Assembly: GCF_005048155.1 (NCBI RefSeq)
Contig: NZ_SUMB01000013.1
Location: 242,957-306,956 of the forward strand
Direction of reading: 5' to 3'
Source: Streptomyces piniterrae
Lineage (GTDB): Bacteria > Actinomycetota > Actinomycetes > Streptomycetales > Streptomycetaceae
DNA length: 64,000 nt
In this document: in pieces, positions 8,633-16,594 of the stretch
Numbering within the stretch: position 1 is the stretch's first letter
Layout: each line of letters begins with the position of its first letter
The notes under the pieces: model-generated
Databases searched by the model: none
Told to the model about the DNA's origin: nothing
The model's input: the letters and a program-made list of their open reading frames with translations, nothing else
Position numbers and translations under genes: made by a program

Positions 8633-9131
8633 CCCGGCCCTGATTTCACCCTGCGTAACAGACCGCCGTCGGTGTGCCCCCTCGCGTCGGCGGGGACCCG
8701 CCGACTGCCCCAACTCGGCTTGACCTGGGGGGCGTACAGGACTTACGTTCTCAATGTGCGGTTCAACGGACCGCCCGCAGACGCGAAGCCCCCGGTTGTT
8801 CCCCCGTGATCGGGGGCTTCGTTCTGTGCGAATCCCCCCACTCCCGCGCGCTTCGCGCCGCCTCTCCCTCACCCTGGGTCACCGCATTCTTCGCGCCGCC
8901 CAGCTGCGGATTCCCGGCCACAGCCGCCTCGGTTCCCTCCTTCTTCCCCGCCCGTGCGGCCCTCTTCGGCCTGTGCCGTTTCCGCAGGTACGATGCGAGT
9001 CTGTGCCACCGGGGACACCGGCCGAGGTGCGCGGCGACGGTCAACTCCCGTCCCTCGTACGCCGGTTCGGAAATCCGGCGCGGCACTCGTCCGGCGGTAC
9101 ACCACGGGGGGACGTTTTGTGGGGGGACGGG
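8633..9131. other. Gap of about 500 bases before the EccA-like gene
   Basis: It contains one clear hairpin (8785-8820) and then a GC-rich stretch without a supportable gene. A minus-strand frame around 8760-9000 has fairly high third-position GC and a basic composition but no convincing start or ribosome binding site, so I do not call it. GGGGGGACGGG just before 9132 is the ribosome binding site of the next gene. Confidence 0.5.
8785..8820 (+). terminator. Terminator-like hairpin
   Basis: GAAGCCCCCG (8785-8794) pairs perfectly with CGGGGGCTTC (8811-8820) around a 16-nt loop, followed by GTTCTG. It is about 150 nt downstream of the kinase-like gene and could end its transcript. Confidence 0.6.
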
Positions 9132-11042
9132 ATGGAACTCGGCACACAAGGCTCGCCCGCCCCGGCCGAACTCGCCTGGCTGCGCGCGGTCGACGCCTAC
9201 ACCGTGGGCGCGTATCCGCAGGCCGAGGAGGAGTTCCGGGCCGCGGTACGCCTCGATCCGTCGATGGCCGACGCCTGGCTCGGGCTGCACGCACTGCGCG
9301 TCGACACCTCCACCGCGCTGCTGCGTATGCACCGGCACCGCGACCGCTTCGGTGAGCAGCGCACCCGCCACCGACGCACCCTCAATTCCTGGTACTGGCT
9401 CGGCTGGTGGGTGCAGCCGGTGCTGGAGACCGGCCGCGATCTGCTGCTCGCACACGCCTCCCACTGGCTGGACGGCCGCCATGTCGCCGAGCTGGACCAG
9501 GCGTTGGCCGGCTGCCCGCCGGTCGACACCGATCCCCAGGTCCGTTTTCTGCACGCCTGCCGCGCCTATCTCGTCAAGGACTGGGACCAGCTCGTACGGC
9601 ACACCGAGCCGCTGCTGGGGGACCCGGTCCTGGGCATCGAGGCCGGGCTCTTCGGCGGTATGGCCCGGGTGCGGCTGGAGATGTACGGGCAGGCCGAGCC
9701 GCTGCTGTCCGCCGCGCTGATGCGCTGCCGCAGCGAGCAGCCGCAGCGCAAGGAACTGCGCTACTGGCTCGCCCGCGCGCATGAGGGCACCGGCCGCAGC
9801 GCCGCGGCGCTGCCCCTCTACCGCGCGGTGCACCGCGTCGATCCGGCGTTCATGGACACCTCGGCGCGGCTGGCCGCCATCGCCGAGGGGGACGGCCTGG
9901 ACGAGGACTCCGACCTGGCGACGGTCTCCGCCTCAGGACTCGGCCAGGAGGCCGGCGGCGATCTGGACCCGCTGTCCCCGCTCGATCCGGTCGACGGCCG
10001 CGAGCTGCTGGCGACCGGCGAGGCGGACGGCCCGGACGGCGACGGGGGCGGGGGCGGCGCGGCGGCCGGGGCGGACAGCACGGCCCGGATGAAGGCCGCG
10101 GCGCCGGGCCCGCGCGGCGCGGAGCGGCTGCCCGCCGGGCCGGCCGATCCGGTGCTGCTGGAGAAGGCGCTGGCGGAGCTGGAGCGGATGGTCGGCATGG
10201 AGCCGGTCAAACGGCAGGTCCGGGCGCTCTCCGCGCAACTGCGGATGGCGCGGCTGCGCGCGAGCCAGGGCCTGCCGGTGCAGCCGCCCAAGCGGCACTT
10301 CGTGTTCTCCGGGCCGTCGGGCACCGGCAAGACGACCGTGGCCCGCATACTCGGGCGGGTCTTCTACGCCCTGGGGCTACTCGGCGGCGACCATCTCGTG
10401 GAGGCCCAACGGGCCGATCTGGTGGGCGAGTTCCTCGGCCAGACCGCGGTCAAGGCGAACGAGCTGATCGACTCGGCGCTGGGCGGGGTGCTGTTCGTCG
10501 ACGAGGCGTACAGCCTGTCCAACTCCGGCTACAGCAAGGGCGACGCGTACGGCGACGAGGCCCTTCAGGTGCTGCTCAAGCGGGCCGAGGACAACCGCGA
10601 CCGGCTGGTCGTCATCCTGGCCGGCTACCCGGAGGGCATGGACCGGCTGCTGGCCGCCAATCCGGGTCTGTCCTCCCGCTTCACCACCCGCGTCGACTTC
10701 CCCAGCTACCGGCCGCTGGAGCTGACCGCGATCGGCGAGGTGCTGGCCGCGGAGAACGGCGACCGCTGGGACGATGAGTCCCGCGACGAGCTGTGCAGCA
10801 TCAGCGGCCATGTCGTCGACCAGGGCTGGATCGACGAACTCGGCAACGGCCGCTTTCTGCGCACCCTGTACGAGAAGAGCTGCGCCTACCGGGATCTGCG
10901 GCTGTCCACCTGGCGCGGCGCCCCCAGCCGCGACGACCTCGCCACGCTGCGGCTGCCCGACCTGATGCAGGCGTACGGCGAGGTCCTCTCCGGCCGAGGC
11001 CCGGACCCGCAGGGGCCACCGCCGAAGGGGCTGGATTTGTAG
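9132..11042 (+). CDS. EccA/CbxX-type AAA ATPase with N-terminal TPR-like domain
   Basis: This 636-residue protein resembles the type VII secretion chaperone-like ATPase EccA and CbxX/CfqX proteins. The N-terminal half (about 10-280) is helical and TPR-like. An acidic/Gly-rich linker leads to the AAA domain with Walker A GPSGTGKTTVA (from residue 394) and Walker B GVLFVDEAY (Asp457). A sensor-like ILAGYPEGMDRLL follows, then LSSRFTTRVDFPSY typical of this family. EccA1 of mycobacteria has the same two-domain plan at about 570 residues. No esx, eccB, eccC, eccD or mycP gene is visible nearby, so its partner is unknown. ATG at 9132 follows GGGGGGACGGG. Confidence 0.88.
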   Translation: MELGTQGSPAPAELAWLRAVDAYTVGAYPQAEEEFRAAVRLDPSMADAWLGLHALRVDTSTALLRMHRHRDRFGEQRTRHRRTLNSWYWLGWWVQPVLETGRDLLLAHASHWLDGRHVAELDQALAGCPPVDTDPQVRFLHACRAYLVKDWDQLVRHTEPLLGDPVLGIEAGLFGGMARVRLEMYGQAEPLLSAALMRCRSEQPQRKELRYWLARAHEGTGRSAAALPLYRAVHRVDPAFMDTSARLAAIAEGDGLDEDSDLATVSASGLGQEAGGDLDPLSPLDPVDGRELLATGEADGPDGDGGGGGAAAGADSTARMKAAAPGPRGAERLPAGPADPVLLEKALAELERMVGMEPVKRQVRALSAQLRMARLRASQGLPVQPPKRHFVFSGPSGTGKTTVARILGRVFYALGLLGGDHLVEAQRADLVGEFLGQTAVKANELIDSALGGVLFVDEAYSLSNSGYSKGDAYGDEALQVLLKRAEDNRDRLVVILAGYPEGMDRLLAANPGLSSRFTTRVDFPSYRPLELTAIGEVLAAENGDRWDDESRDELCSISGHVVDQGWIDELGNGRFLRTLYEKSCAYRDLRLSTWRGAPSRDDLATLRLPDLMQAYGEVLSGRGPDPQGPPPKGLDL

Positions 11043-11160
11043 GGCTTTTCGGGGGGATTCCCTTAGGGGGTGGTCGAACAGATCCCCTGAGGGTCGCGAG
11101 GCCCCCCTGCGGGTCCACAACGCAGCGACGGTGGACGGTATTCCCGTCGCTGGGCGCAGC

Positions 11161-11487
11161 ACAGGGCGCACCGCAGGTCGGCACGGCAGGGTCGGCACCG
11201 CAGGTCAGCACCGCGCGTCGGCTTCGCAGGGCGGCACCGCAGGTCGCCACGGCAGGCTCGGCACCGCACGTCGGCACCACAGGTCGGCGCCACTGTCGGC
11301 AACGCAGGTCGGCACCGCACGTCGGCCCCGCAGGGCGGCACCGCAGTGTCGGCAACGCAGGTCGCCACGGGAGGCTCGCCACCGCACGTCGGCAACGCAG
11401 GCTCGGCACCCGACGCCGGCACGACAGGTCGGCATTCCCGTGGCCCACGCGACGCGGGCAGCCCGTCGGCACCGCACGTCGGTCCCG
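11161..11487. repeat. Degenerate 13-bp tandem repeat tract
   Basis: About 20 copies of a 13-14 bp unit with consensus GGCACCGCAGGTC, drifting at a few positions, fill most of the gap between two convergent genes. Because 13 is not a multiple of 3, the repeat cycles through all frames and gives stop-free shadows on both strands, which should not be read as genes. A longer imperfect duplicate (beginning CATTCCCGTGGC, near 11433 and 11523) follows the array. The rest of 11043-11589 holds no gene. Confidence 0.85.
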
Positions 11488-11589
11488 GGCGCGCCGGCGG
11501 CAAGGAGGGGCATGCGGCGGATCATTCCCGTGGCCACGCGACGGAGGCAGCGGGAAACGCCGGCTCAGGGGCCGCACCCGGAACGGCCC

Positions 11590-12708
11590 CTACCCCGCCA
11601 ACGCCCGTTCGTCCTCGGCGAGGGACGGTTCGGCGCGGGGGCCGGCGATCCGGTCGCGGGCGGAGCGGGCGGTCGGGGTGGTGCGGTGGGCCGGGTCGCG
11701 GACCTCGCCGACCAGCATCTCCAGTACGTCCTCCAGCGCGACCAGGCCGAGCACCCGGCCGGACGCGTCGGCGACCGCCGCCAGGTGGGAGGCGGCCCGG
11801 CGCATCGCCGTCAGGGCGTCGTCCAGGGGCAGCTCGGCGCGGAGCGTGGCCATCGGGTGCCAGACCCGCTGCGGTACCGCGCGGTCCCGTTCCTCCAGGT
11901 CCAGGACGTCCTTGACGTGCAGATAGCCCATGTACGCGCTGCCGGCGGCGCAGACCGGGAAGCGGGAGTAGCCGGTCCGTACGGTCAGCTCCTCCACCTG
12001 GCGGGGCGTCACCGTCGGATCGACGGTGACCAGTGCCGCCGGGTCGAGCAGGACGTCGGTGACGGGGCGGCTGCCGAGCTCCAGGGCGTCGGACAGCCGC
12101 TCCTGTTCGGCCGGGGCGAGCAGGCCCGCCTGGCCGGCGTCCTCGACCAGATGGGTGAGCTGCTCGCTGGTGAAGACCGCCTCGACCTCGTCCTTGGGCT
12201 CGACGCGGAAGAGCCGGAGCACACCGTGGGCGCAGGCGCCGAGCAGCGCGGTGACGGGCCGGCACAGCCGGGCGAAGGCGACCAGGCCGGGGCTGAACCA
12301 CAGCGCGGTCTTCTCGGGGGCCGCCATCGCCATGTTCTTGGGGACCATCTCGCCGATGACGAGGTGCAGGAAGACCACCAGGGCCAGGGCGATGACATAG
12401 CCGAGGGGGTGGATCAGCGGCTCGGGAAGGTGTACCGCGTGGAAGACCGGCTCCAGGAGGTGGGCGACGGTCGGCTCGGCGACCGCGCCGAGCGTCAGCG
12501 AGCAGACGGTGATGCCGAACTGGGCGGCGGCCATCATCTGCGGCAGGTTCTCCAGGCCGTGCAGGACCTGGCGGGCCCGTTTGGAGCCCTCCGTCGCCAG
12601 CGGTTCGATCTGGCTGCGGCGCACCGAGACCAGGGCGAACTCGGCGCCGACGAAGAAGCCGTTGGCGAGCACGAGGAGTATCGCGAAGAGCAGCTGGGCC
12701 AGGGTCAT
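11590..12708 (-). CDS. CNNM/CorC-type transporter-like protein with CBS pair (second copy)
   Basis: A 372-residue membrane protein with a DUF21/CNNM transmembrane domain (residues about 1-190; start MTLAQLLFAILLVLANGFF) and a following CBS-domain pair (about 200-340). The motif MVPKNMAM in the membrane domain is typical of the family. These proteins are linked to Mg2+/Co2+ efflux. It lacks the C-terminal CorC/HlyC domain seen in its upstream neighbour. Start and stop codons overlap by 4 bp (ATGA at 12705-12708), so translation is coupled and the two may form a heteromer. Confidence 0.9.
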   Translation of the reverse strand: MTLAQLLFAILLVLANGFFVGAEFALVSVRRSQIEPLATEGSKRARQVLHGLENLPQMMAAAQFGITVCSLTLGAVAEPTVAHLLEPVFHAVHLPEPLIHPLGYVIALALVVFLHLVIGEMVPKNMAMAAPEKTALWFSPGLVAFARLCRPVTALLGACAHGVLRLFRVEPKDEVEAVFTSEQLTHLVEDAGQAGLLAPAEQERLSDALELGSRPVTDVLLDPAALVTVDPTVTPRQVEELTVRTGYSRFPVCAAGSAYMGYLHVKDVLDLEERDRAVPQRVWHPMATLRAELPLDDALTAMRRAASHLAAVADASGRVLGLVALEDVLEMLVGEVRDPAHRTTPTARSARDRIAGPRAEPSLAEDERALAG

Positions 12709-14099
12709 CGGGCCACCTCCGCACCGGCCACGGCGGGCTCGCGGGGCGTTTCGGGAGCGGCCGGGGCCACGGCACCGGCGGGCTGCTTCTCCGACGCGGC
12801 GGCCTGGACGATCCTTATCCGCTCGGCGCGGTGGTGCGACACCAGCCGCACCCGCAGCCGCCAGCCGTCGAGTTCGGCGGTGTCGCCGGGGGCCGGGATC
12901 CTGCCGAGTATGTGTGCCACCAGTCCTGCCACCGTCTCGTACGGTCCTTCGGGTGCGGCCAGGCCGATCCGCCGCAGGGTGTCCACCCGGCAGCCGCCGT
13001 CGGCGTCCCAGGCGGGGCGGCCGTCCTCGGCGGGGGCCTGGCCCAGCTCGGGCAGGTCGACCCGGTCGTGCTCGTCGCGTACCTCGCCGACGAGTTCCTC
13101 GATGATGTCCTCCAGCGTGACCACGCCGGCCGTACCGCCGTATTCGTCGACGACCACGGCGATCGGCTGTTCGCTGCGCAGCCGCTCCAGCAGCGGCTGG
13201 ACGGGCAGCGTCTCGGGCACCAGCAGCGGCGGGACGGCGATACGGGCGGCCGGGGTGCGCAGCCGCTCGTGCGCGGGGACGGCGAGTGCGTCCTTGAGGT
13301 GCACCATGCCGACGATCTCGTCGAGCCGGGTGCGGTAGACCGGGAAGCGGGAGAGTCCGGTGGCGCGGGTGAGGTTGACGACGTCCTCGGCGGTGGCGGA
13401 CGCCTGGAGGGCGCTGACGCGTACCCGTGGCGTCATCACGTTCTCGGCGGTCAGATCGCCCAGCGACAGGGTGCGGACGAACAGGTCGGCGGTGTCCTGC
13501 TCGATCGCGCCGGCCTGCGCGGAGTGGCGGGCGAGCGAGACCAGCTCGCCGGGGGTGCGGGCGGAGGCCAGTTCGTCGGTGGGCTCCACGCCGAGGGAGC
13601 GGACGAGGCGGTTGGCGACGGTGTTCAGCAGGGTGATCACCGGGCGGAAGAACTTCGAGAAGGCGTTCTGCGGGCCGGCGACGAACCGTGCGACCTGCAG
13701 CGGCTTGGAGACCGCCCAGTTCTTGGGCACCAGCTCGCCGATGACCATCTGGACGGCGGAGGCCAGCAGCATGCCTATCGCGACGGCGATGCCGGGGACG
13801 GCGGCTTTGGGCAGGCCGGTGGCGAGCAGCGGGCCGGAGAGCAGCCCGGCCAGCGCGGGCTCGGCGAGCATGCCGACCACCAAGGAGGTGATCGTGATGC
13901 CGAGTTGGGTGCCGGACAGCTGGAAGGAGAGTTCGCGCAGTGCGGAGACGACGGTGCGGGCGCGGCGGTCGCCGTCGGCCGCGGCCCGTTCGGCGTCCGC
14001 CTTCTCGACGGTGACGAGCCCGAACTCCGCGGCCACGAAGAAACCATTGGCCAGAATCAGGACAAATGCCGCCGCGAGCAGGAGCAGGGGGCCGGTCAT
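12705..14099 (-). CDS. CNNM/CorC-type transporter-like protein with CBS and CorC domains (first copy)
   Basis: A 464-residue protein with a DUF21/CNNM membrane domain (about 1-200; LVPKNWAVSKP), a CBS pair (about 215-345; EYGGTAGVVTLEDIIEELVGEV) and a C-terminal CorC_HlyC domain (about 355-440). A role in divalent-cation export or resistance is inferred from the family. It overlaps the downstream paralogue by 4 bp. The 165-nt leader (14100-14264) contains a 7-bp GGGGCGC hairpin at 14206-14224, but I see no known Mg riboswitch consensus. Confidence 0.9.
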   Translation of the reverse strand: MTGPLLLLAAAFVLILANGFFVAAEFGLVTVEKADAERAAADGDRRARTVVSALRELSFQLSGTQLGITITSLVVGMLAEPALAGLLSGPLLATGLPKAAVPGIAVAIGMLLASAVQMVIGELVPKNWAVSKPLQVARFVAGPQNAFSKFFRPVITLLNTVANRLVRSLGVEPTDELASARTPGELVSLARHSAQAGAIEQDTADLFVRTLSLGDLTAENVMTPRVRVSALQASATAEDVVNLTRATGLSRFPVYRTRLDEIVGMVHLKDALAVPAHERLRTPAARIAVPPLLVPETLPVQPLLERLRSEQPIAVVVDEYGGTAGVVTLEDIIEELVGEVRDEHDRVDLPELGQAPAEDGRPAWDADGGCRVDTLRRIGLAAPEGPYETVAGLVAHILGRIPAPGDTAELDGWRLRVRLVSHHRAERIRIVQAAASEKQPAGAVAPAAPETPREPAVAGAEVAR

Positions 14100-14264
14100 G
14101 CCGCCGCCCCCGTCGTATGCGGAGGGGCGGCGCAGGTACTACAGGACGATCCGTCCATCGCTGGAGGGAGTCACTCCTCGGGTCGCAGTTTTCCCACTCA
14201 GGGGCGGGGCGCTCGACGCGCCCCGGGGAACAGAGTAATCAGCAGGGCCCCGATTAGGGCAGGC

Positions 14265-14735
14265 TCACCGGGCGGTGTGATCAACGGCGCCGTGGTGCTC
14301 GACGAGGTCGCGCAGTGCGCGGGCGTCGCGGATGGCCTGGTCCCTGGCGATGCCGGGCTGGATGCCCATCGCGGGGAGGCTGGTGCCGTCGGCGAGGTCG
14401 AGATGGACCCAGGGGTCGCCGGCCCGGAGGTTGACCCGGACGACCTGGGCCCAGGCCAGTTCGCGCCGGGTGGTGAGGTTGACGACGGTGACGCCCTCCT
14501 GCGCGGCGACCACCTTGGGGCGGGCGAGCAGCAGGAGGACGGCCATCACCAGTGCGCCGGTGAGGATGAAGCTGGTCCGCTCGCCGCCGGTCAGCTTCGG
14601 CAGCGCCAGCGCGACCGCCGTGAGGGCGGCGAGCTGGGCGATGCCGACGGTGTAGAGGACGACCCGGGTGCGGGTCGGCCGGAAGGTCACCGGGAGGCCG
14701 GGGAGCGAGTCGAGTGGGGCTTCGGGCGCGGACAC
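14265..14735 (-). CDS. Membrane protein with bacterial PH-like domain
   Basis: A 156-residue protein with two hydrophobic segments (residues about 27-48 and 55-72) followed by a small PH-like domain (LTTRRELAWAQVVRVNLR and WVHLDLADGTSLPAMG). It is the last gene of the rib-his transcription unit. The same position is occupied by a PH-domain gene in other Streptomyces as far as I recall. Function unknown. Confidence 0.75.
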   Translation of the reverse strand: MSAPEAPLDSLPGLPVTFRPTRTRVVLYTVGIAQLAALTAVALALPKLTGGERTSFILTGALVMAVLLLLARPKVVAAQEGVTVVNLTTRRELAWAQVVRVNLRAGDPWVHLDLADGTSLPAMGIQPGIARDQAIRDARALRDLVEHHGAVDHTAR

Positions 14736-14759
14736 GTCAGCGTCTTTCTCGTATTCCTG

Positions 14760-14786
14760 GTACGGAACGTTCCGCGTACGGAACGT
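14760..14786. promoter_or_regulatory. Palindromic element between hisG and the PH-domain gene
   Basis: CGGAACGTTCCG (14763-14774) is a perfect 12-bp palindrome, directly followed by a second half copy (TACGGAACGT, 14777-14786). It lies within the 64-nt gap and could be an operator for the last gene or an RNA processing or termination site. Confidence 0.4.
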
Positions 14787-14799
14787 CAGGGCCGGCGGA

Positions 14800-15648
14800 T
14801 CAGAGCCGGCAGGCGTGGATGCCGGTGGTCAGGATCGCGCGGGCGCCGAGTTCGTAGAGCTCGTCCATGATCCGCTGGGCGTCCTTGGACGGGACCATGG
14901 AGCGAACGGCGACCCAGCCCTCGTGGTGCAGCGGGGAGACGGTCGGCGACTCCAGGCCCGGGGTGAGCGCGACGGCCTTCTCGACGTGCTCCACGCGGAT
15001 GTCGTAGTCCATCATCACGTAGCGGCGGGCCACCAGGACGCCCTGCATACGGCGGAGGAACTGGCGCACCTTCGGGTCGTCCTCCGGGGCGCCGGTGCGG
15101 CGGATGACCACCGCCTCCGACTTGAGGATCGGGTCGCCGATGATCTCCAGACCGGCGTTGCGCAGGGTGGTGCCGGTCTCCACGACGTCCGCGATGACCT
15201 GGGCGACGCCGAGTTGGATGGCGGTCTCGACGGCGCCGTCGAGGTGCACCACGGAGGCGTCCACGCCGTTGTCGGCGAGGTGCTGGGTGACCAGGCCGGC
15301 GAAGGAGGTGGCGATGGTCATGCCGCCGAACTCGGTGACGTCCTTGGCGGTGCCGGGGCGGGTCGCGTAGCGGAACGTCGAGCCGGCGAAGCCGAGCTGC
15401 AGGATCTCCTCGGCGTCGGCTCCGGAGTCCAGCAGCAGGTCCCGGCCGGTGATGCCGATGTCGAGCTTGCCGGAGCCGACGTACACCGCGATGTCGCGCG
15501 GGCGCAGGAAGAAGAACTCGACCTCGTTCTCGGCGTCGACCAGGACCAGTTCCCTGCGGTCCTTGCGCTGGCGGTAGCCGGCCTCATGGAGCATCGCCGA
15601 CGCAGGCTCGGACAGTGAACCCTTGTTGGGGACAGCGATGCGCAGCAT
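14800..15648 (-). CDS. hisG: ATP phosphoribosyltransferase, long form
   Basis: HisG catalyses the first step of histidine synthesis, joining ATP and PRPP. The 282-residue length matches the long, HisZ-independent form with a C-terminal regulatory ACT-like domain (about 210-282). Visible motifs are the start MLRIAVPNKGSLSE, the PRPP-binding stretch DVVETGTTLRNAGLE, and LDIGITGRD. It follows hisE by 53 nt at the distal end of the riboflavin operon, an arrangement typical of Streptomyces. Confidence 0.97.
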   Translation of the reverse strand: MLRIAVPNKGSLSEPASAMLHEAGYRQRKDRRELVLVDAENEVEFFFLRPRDIAVYVGSGKLDIGITGRDLLLDSGADAEEILQLGFAGSTFRYATRPGTAKDVTEFGGMTIATSFAGLVTQHLADNGVDASVVHLDGAVETAIQLGVAQVIADVVETGTTLRNAGLEIIGDPILKSEAVVIRRTGAPEDDPKVRQFLRRMQGVLVARRYVMMDYDIRVEHVEKAVALTPGLESPTVSPLHHEGWVAVRSMVPSKDAQRIMDELYELGARAILTTGIHACRL

Positions 15649-15701
15649 GAGAGCGGGTTTCCTTTGCAGCTAAAGGGAGTTGGGGTGATGAGGGGGGTGG
15701 A

Positions 15702-15974
15702 TCAGAGGTGGGCGTAGACGTCGTCGAGGGAAATTCCCTTGGCGACCATCATCACCTGAAGGTGGTAGAGGAGCTGGGAGATCTCCTCGGCGGCGGCCTC
15801 GTCGGACTCGTACTCCGCGGCCATCCACACCTCGGCGGCCTCTTCGACGACCTTCTTGCCGATGGTATGGACCCCGGCCTGCACCAGCTCGGCGGTACGG
15901 GAGGTGGCCGGGTCGCCGGTGGCGGCCTTCTGCTGGAGCTCGGAGAAGAGCTCCTCGAACGTCTTCTTGGACAT
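15702..15974 (-). CDS. hisE: Phosphoribosyl-ATP pyrophosphatase
   Basis: HisE hydrolyses phosphoribosyl-ATP to phosphoribosyl-AMP, the second step of histidine synthesis. The 90-residue all-helical MazG-like protein has the metal-binding signature KVVEEAAEVWMAA and the later SQLLYHLQVMM. It lies between ribH (34 nt) and hisG (53 nt) on the same strand, so it is expected to be co-transcribed with both. Confidence 0.96.
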   Translation of the reverse strand: MSKKTFEELFSELQQKAATGDPATSRTAELVQAGVHTIGKKVVEEAAEVWMAAEYESDEAAAEEISQLLYHLQVMMVAKGISLDDVYAHL

Positions 15975-16008
15975 GGTGAGCCCTACCCTACGCGCTCGCC
16001 CCCGCCAC

Positions 16009-16494
16009 TCAGCGCCAGGGTTCGGAGACGGAGCGGAGCGTCGCGGCGGTGGCGACCGCGGCGGTGACCGCTTCGTGGCCCTTGTCCTCGGACGATCCCT
16101 CGATGCCCGCGCGGTCCAGGGCCTGCTCCTCGGTGTCGCAGGTCAGCACGCCGAAGCCGACCGGTACACCGGTGTCCACGGAGACCTGGGTCAGGCCCTG
16201 GGTGACGCCCTGGCAGACGTAGTCGAAGTGCGGGGTGCCGCCCCTGATGACGACGCCGAGCGCGACCACCGCGTCATAGCCGCGGCCGGCCAGGACCTTG
16301 GCGACGACGGGCAGCTCGAAGGCGCCGGGCACCCGCAGCAGCGTCGGCTCGTCGATGCCGAGCTCGGTGAGGGCGCGCAGCGCGCCGTCCACCAGGCCGT
16401 CCATGACCTTCTCGTGCCATTGCGCCGCGATGACGGCCACCCGCAGGTCGCCACAGTTCTTCACGGTCAGTTCGGGTGCGCCCTTGCCGCTCAC
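16009..16494 (-). CDS. ribH: 6,7-dimethyl-8-ribityllumazine synthase
   Basis: RibH condenses 5-amino-6-ribitylamino-uracil with dihydroxybutanone phosphate. The 161-residue protein carries PGAFELP, the substrate-binding VALGVVIRGGTPHFDYVC and the C-terminal GHEA motif. Length fits the icosahedral lumazine synthase family. It follows ribBA after a 100-nt gap that contains imperfect GGTGACTACTGG-like repeats but no separate promoter I can defend. Confidence 0.96.
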   Translation of the reverse strand: MSGKGAPELTVKNCGDLRVAVIAAQWHEKVMDGLVDGALRALTELGIDEPTLLRVPGAFELPVVAKVLAGRGYDAVVALGVVIRGGTPHFDYVCQGVTQGLTQVSVDTGVPVGFGVLTCDTEEQALDRAGIEGSSEDKGHEAVTAAVATAATLRSVSEPWR

Positions 16495-16594
16495 GGTTCT
16501 CCTCGTACGGGTGATGGTGCTGGTGGTGGCTTGATTACCGGCTCGGTGACTTCTGGGTGGGTGACTACTGGCCGGGTGGCCAGTGGTCCGGTGG

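Noticed and set aside
8763..9000. Possible basic minus-strand protein upstream of the EccA-like gene
   Set aside because: Third-position GC is fairly high, but there is no start codon with a ribosome binding site, and the frame simply continues from the antisense of the eccA-like gene.
11161..11487. Repeat-protein gene in the 13-bp tract
   Set aside because: The 13-14 bp period shifts frame from copy to copy, so no constant peptide repeat is encoded.
11131..13338. Long plus-strand frame over the 13-bp repeat and the CNNM genes
   Set aside because: It starts in repeat DNA that is open in several frames and continues antisense to two well-supported CNNM genes.
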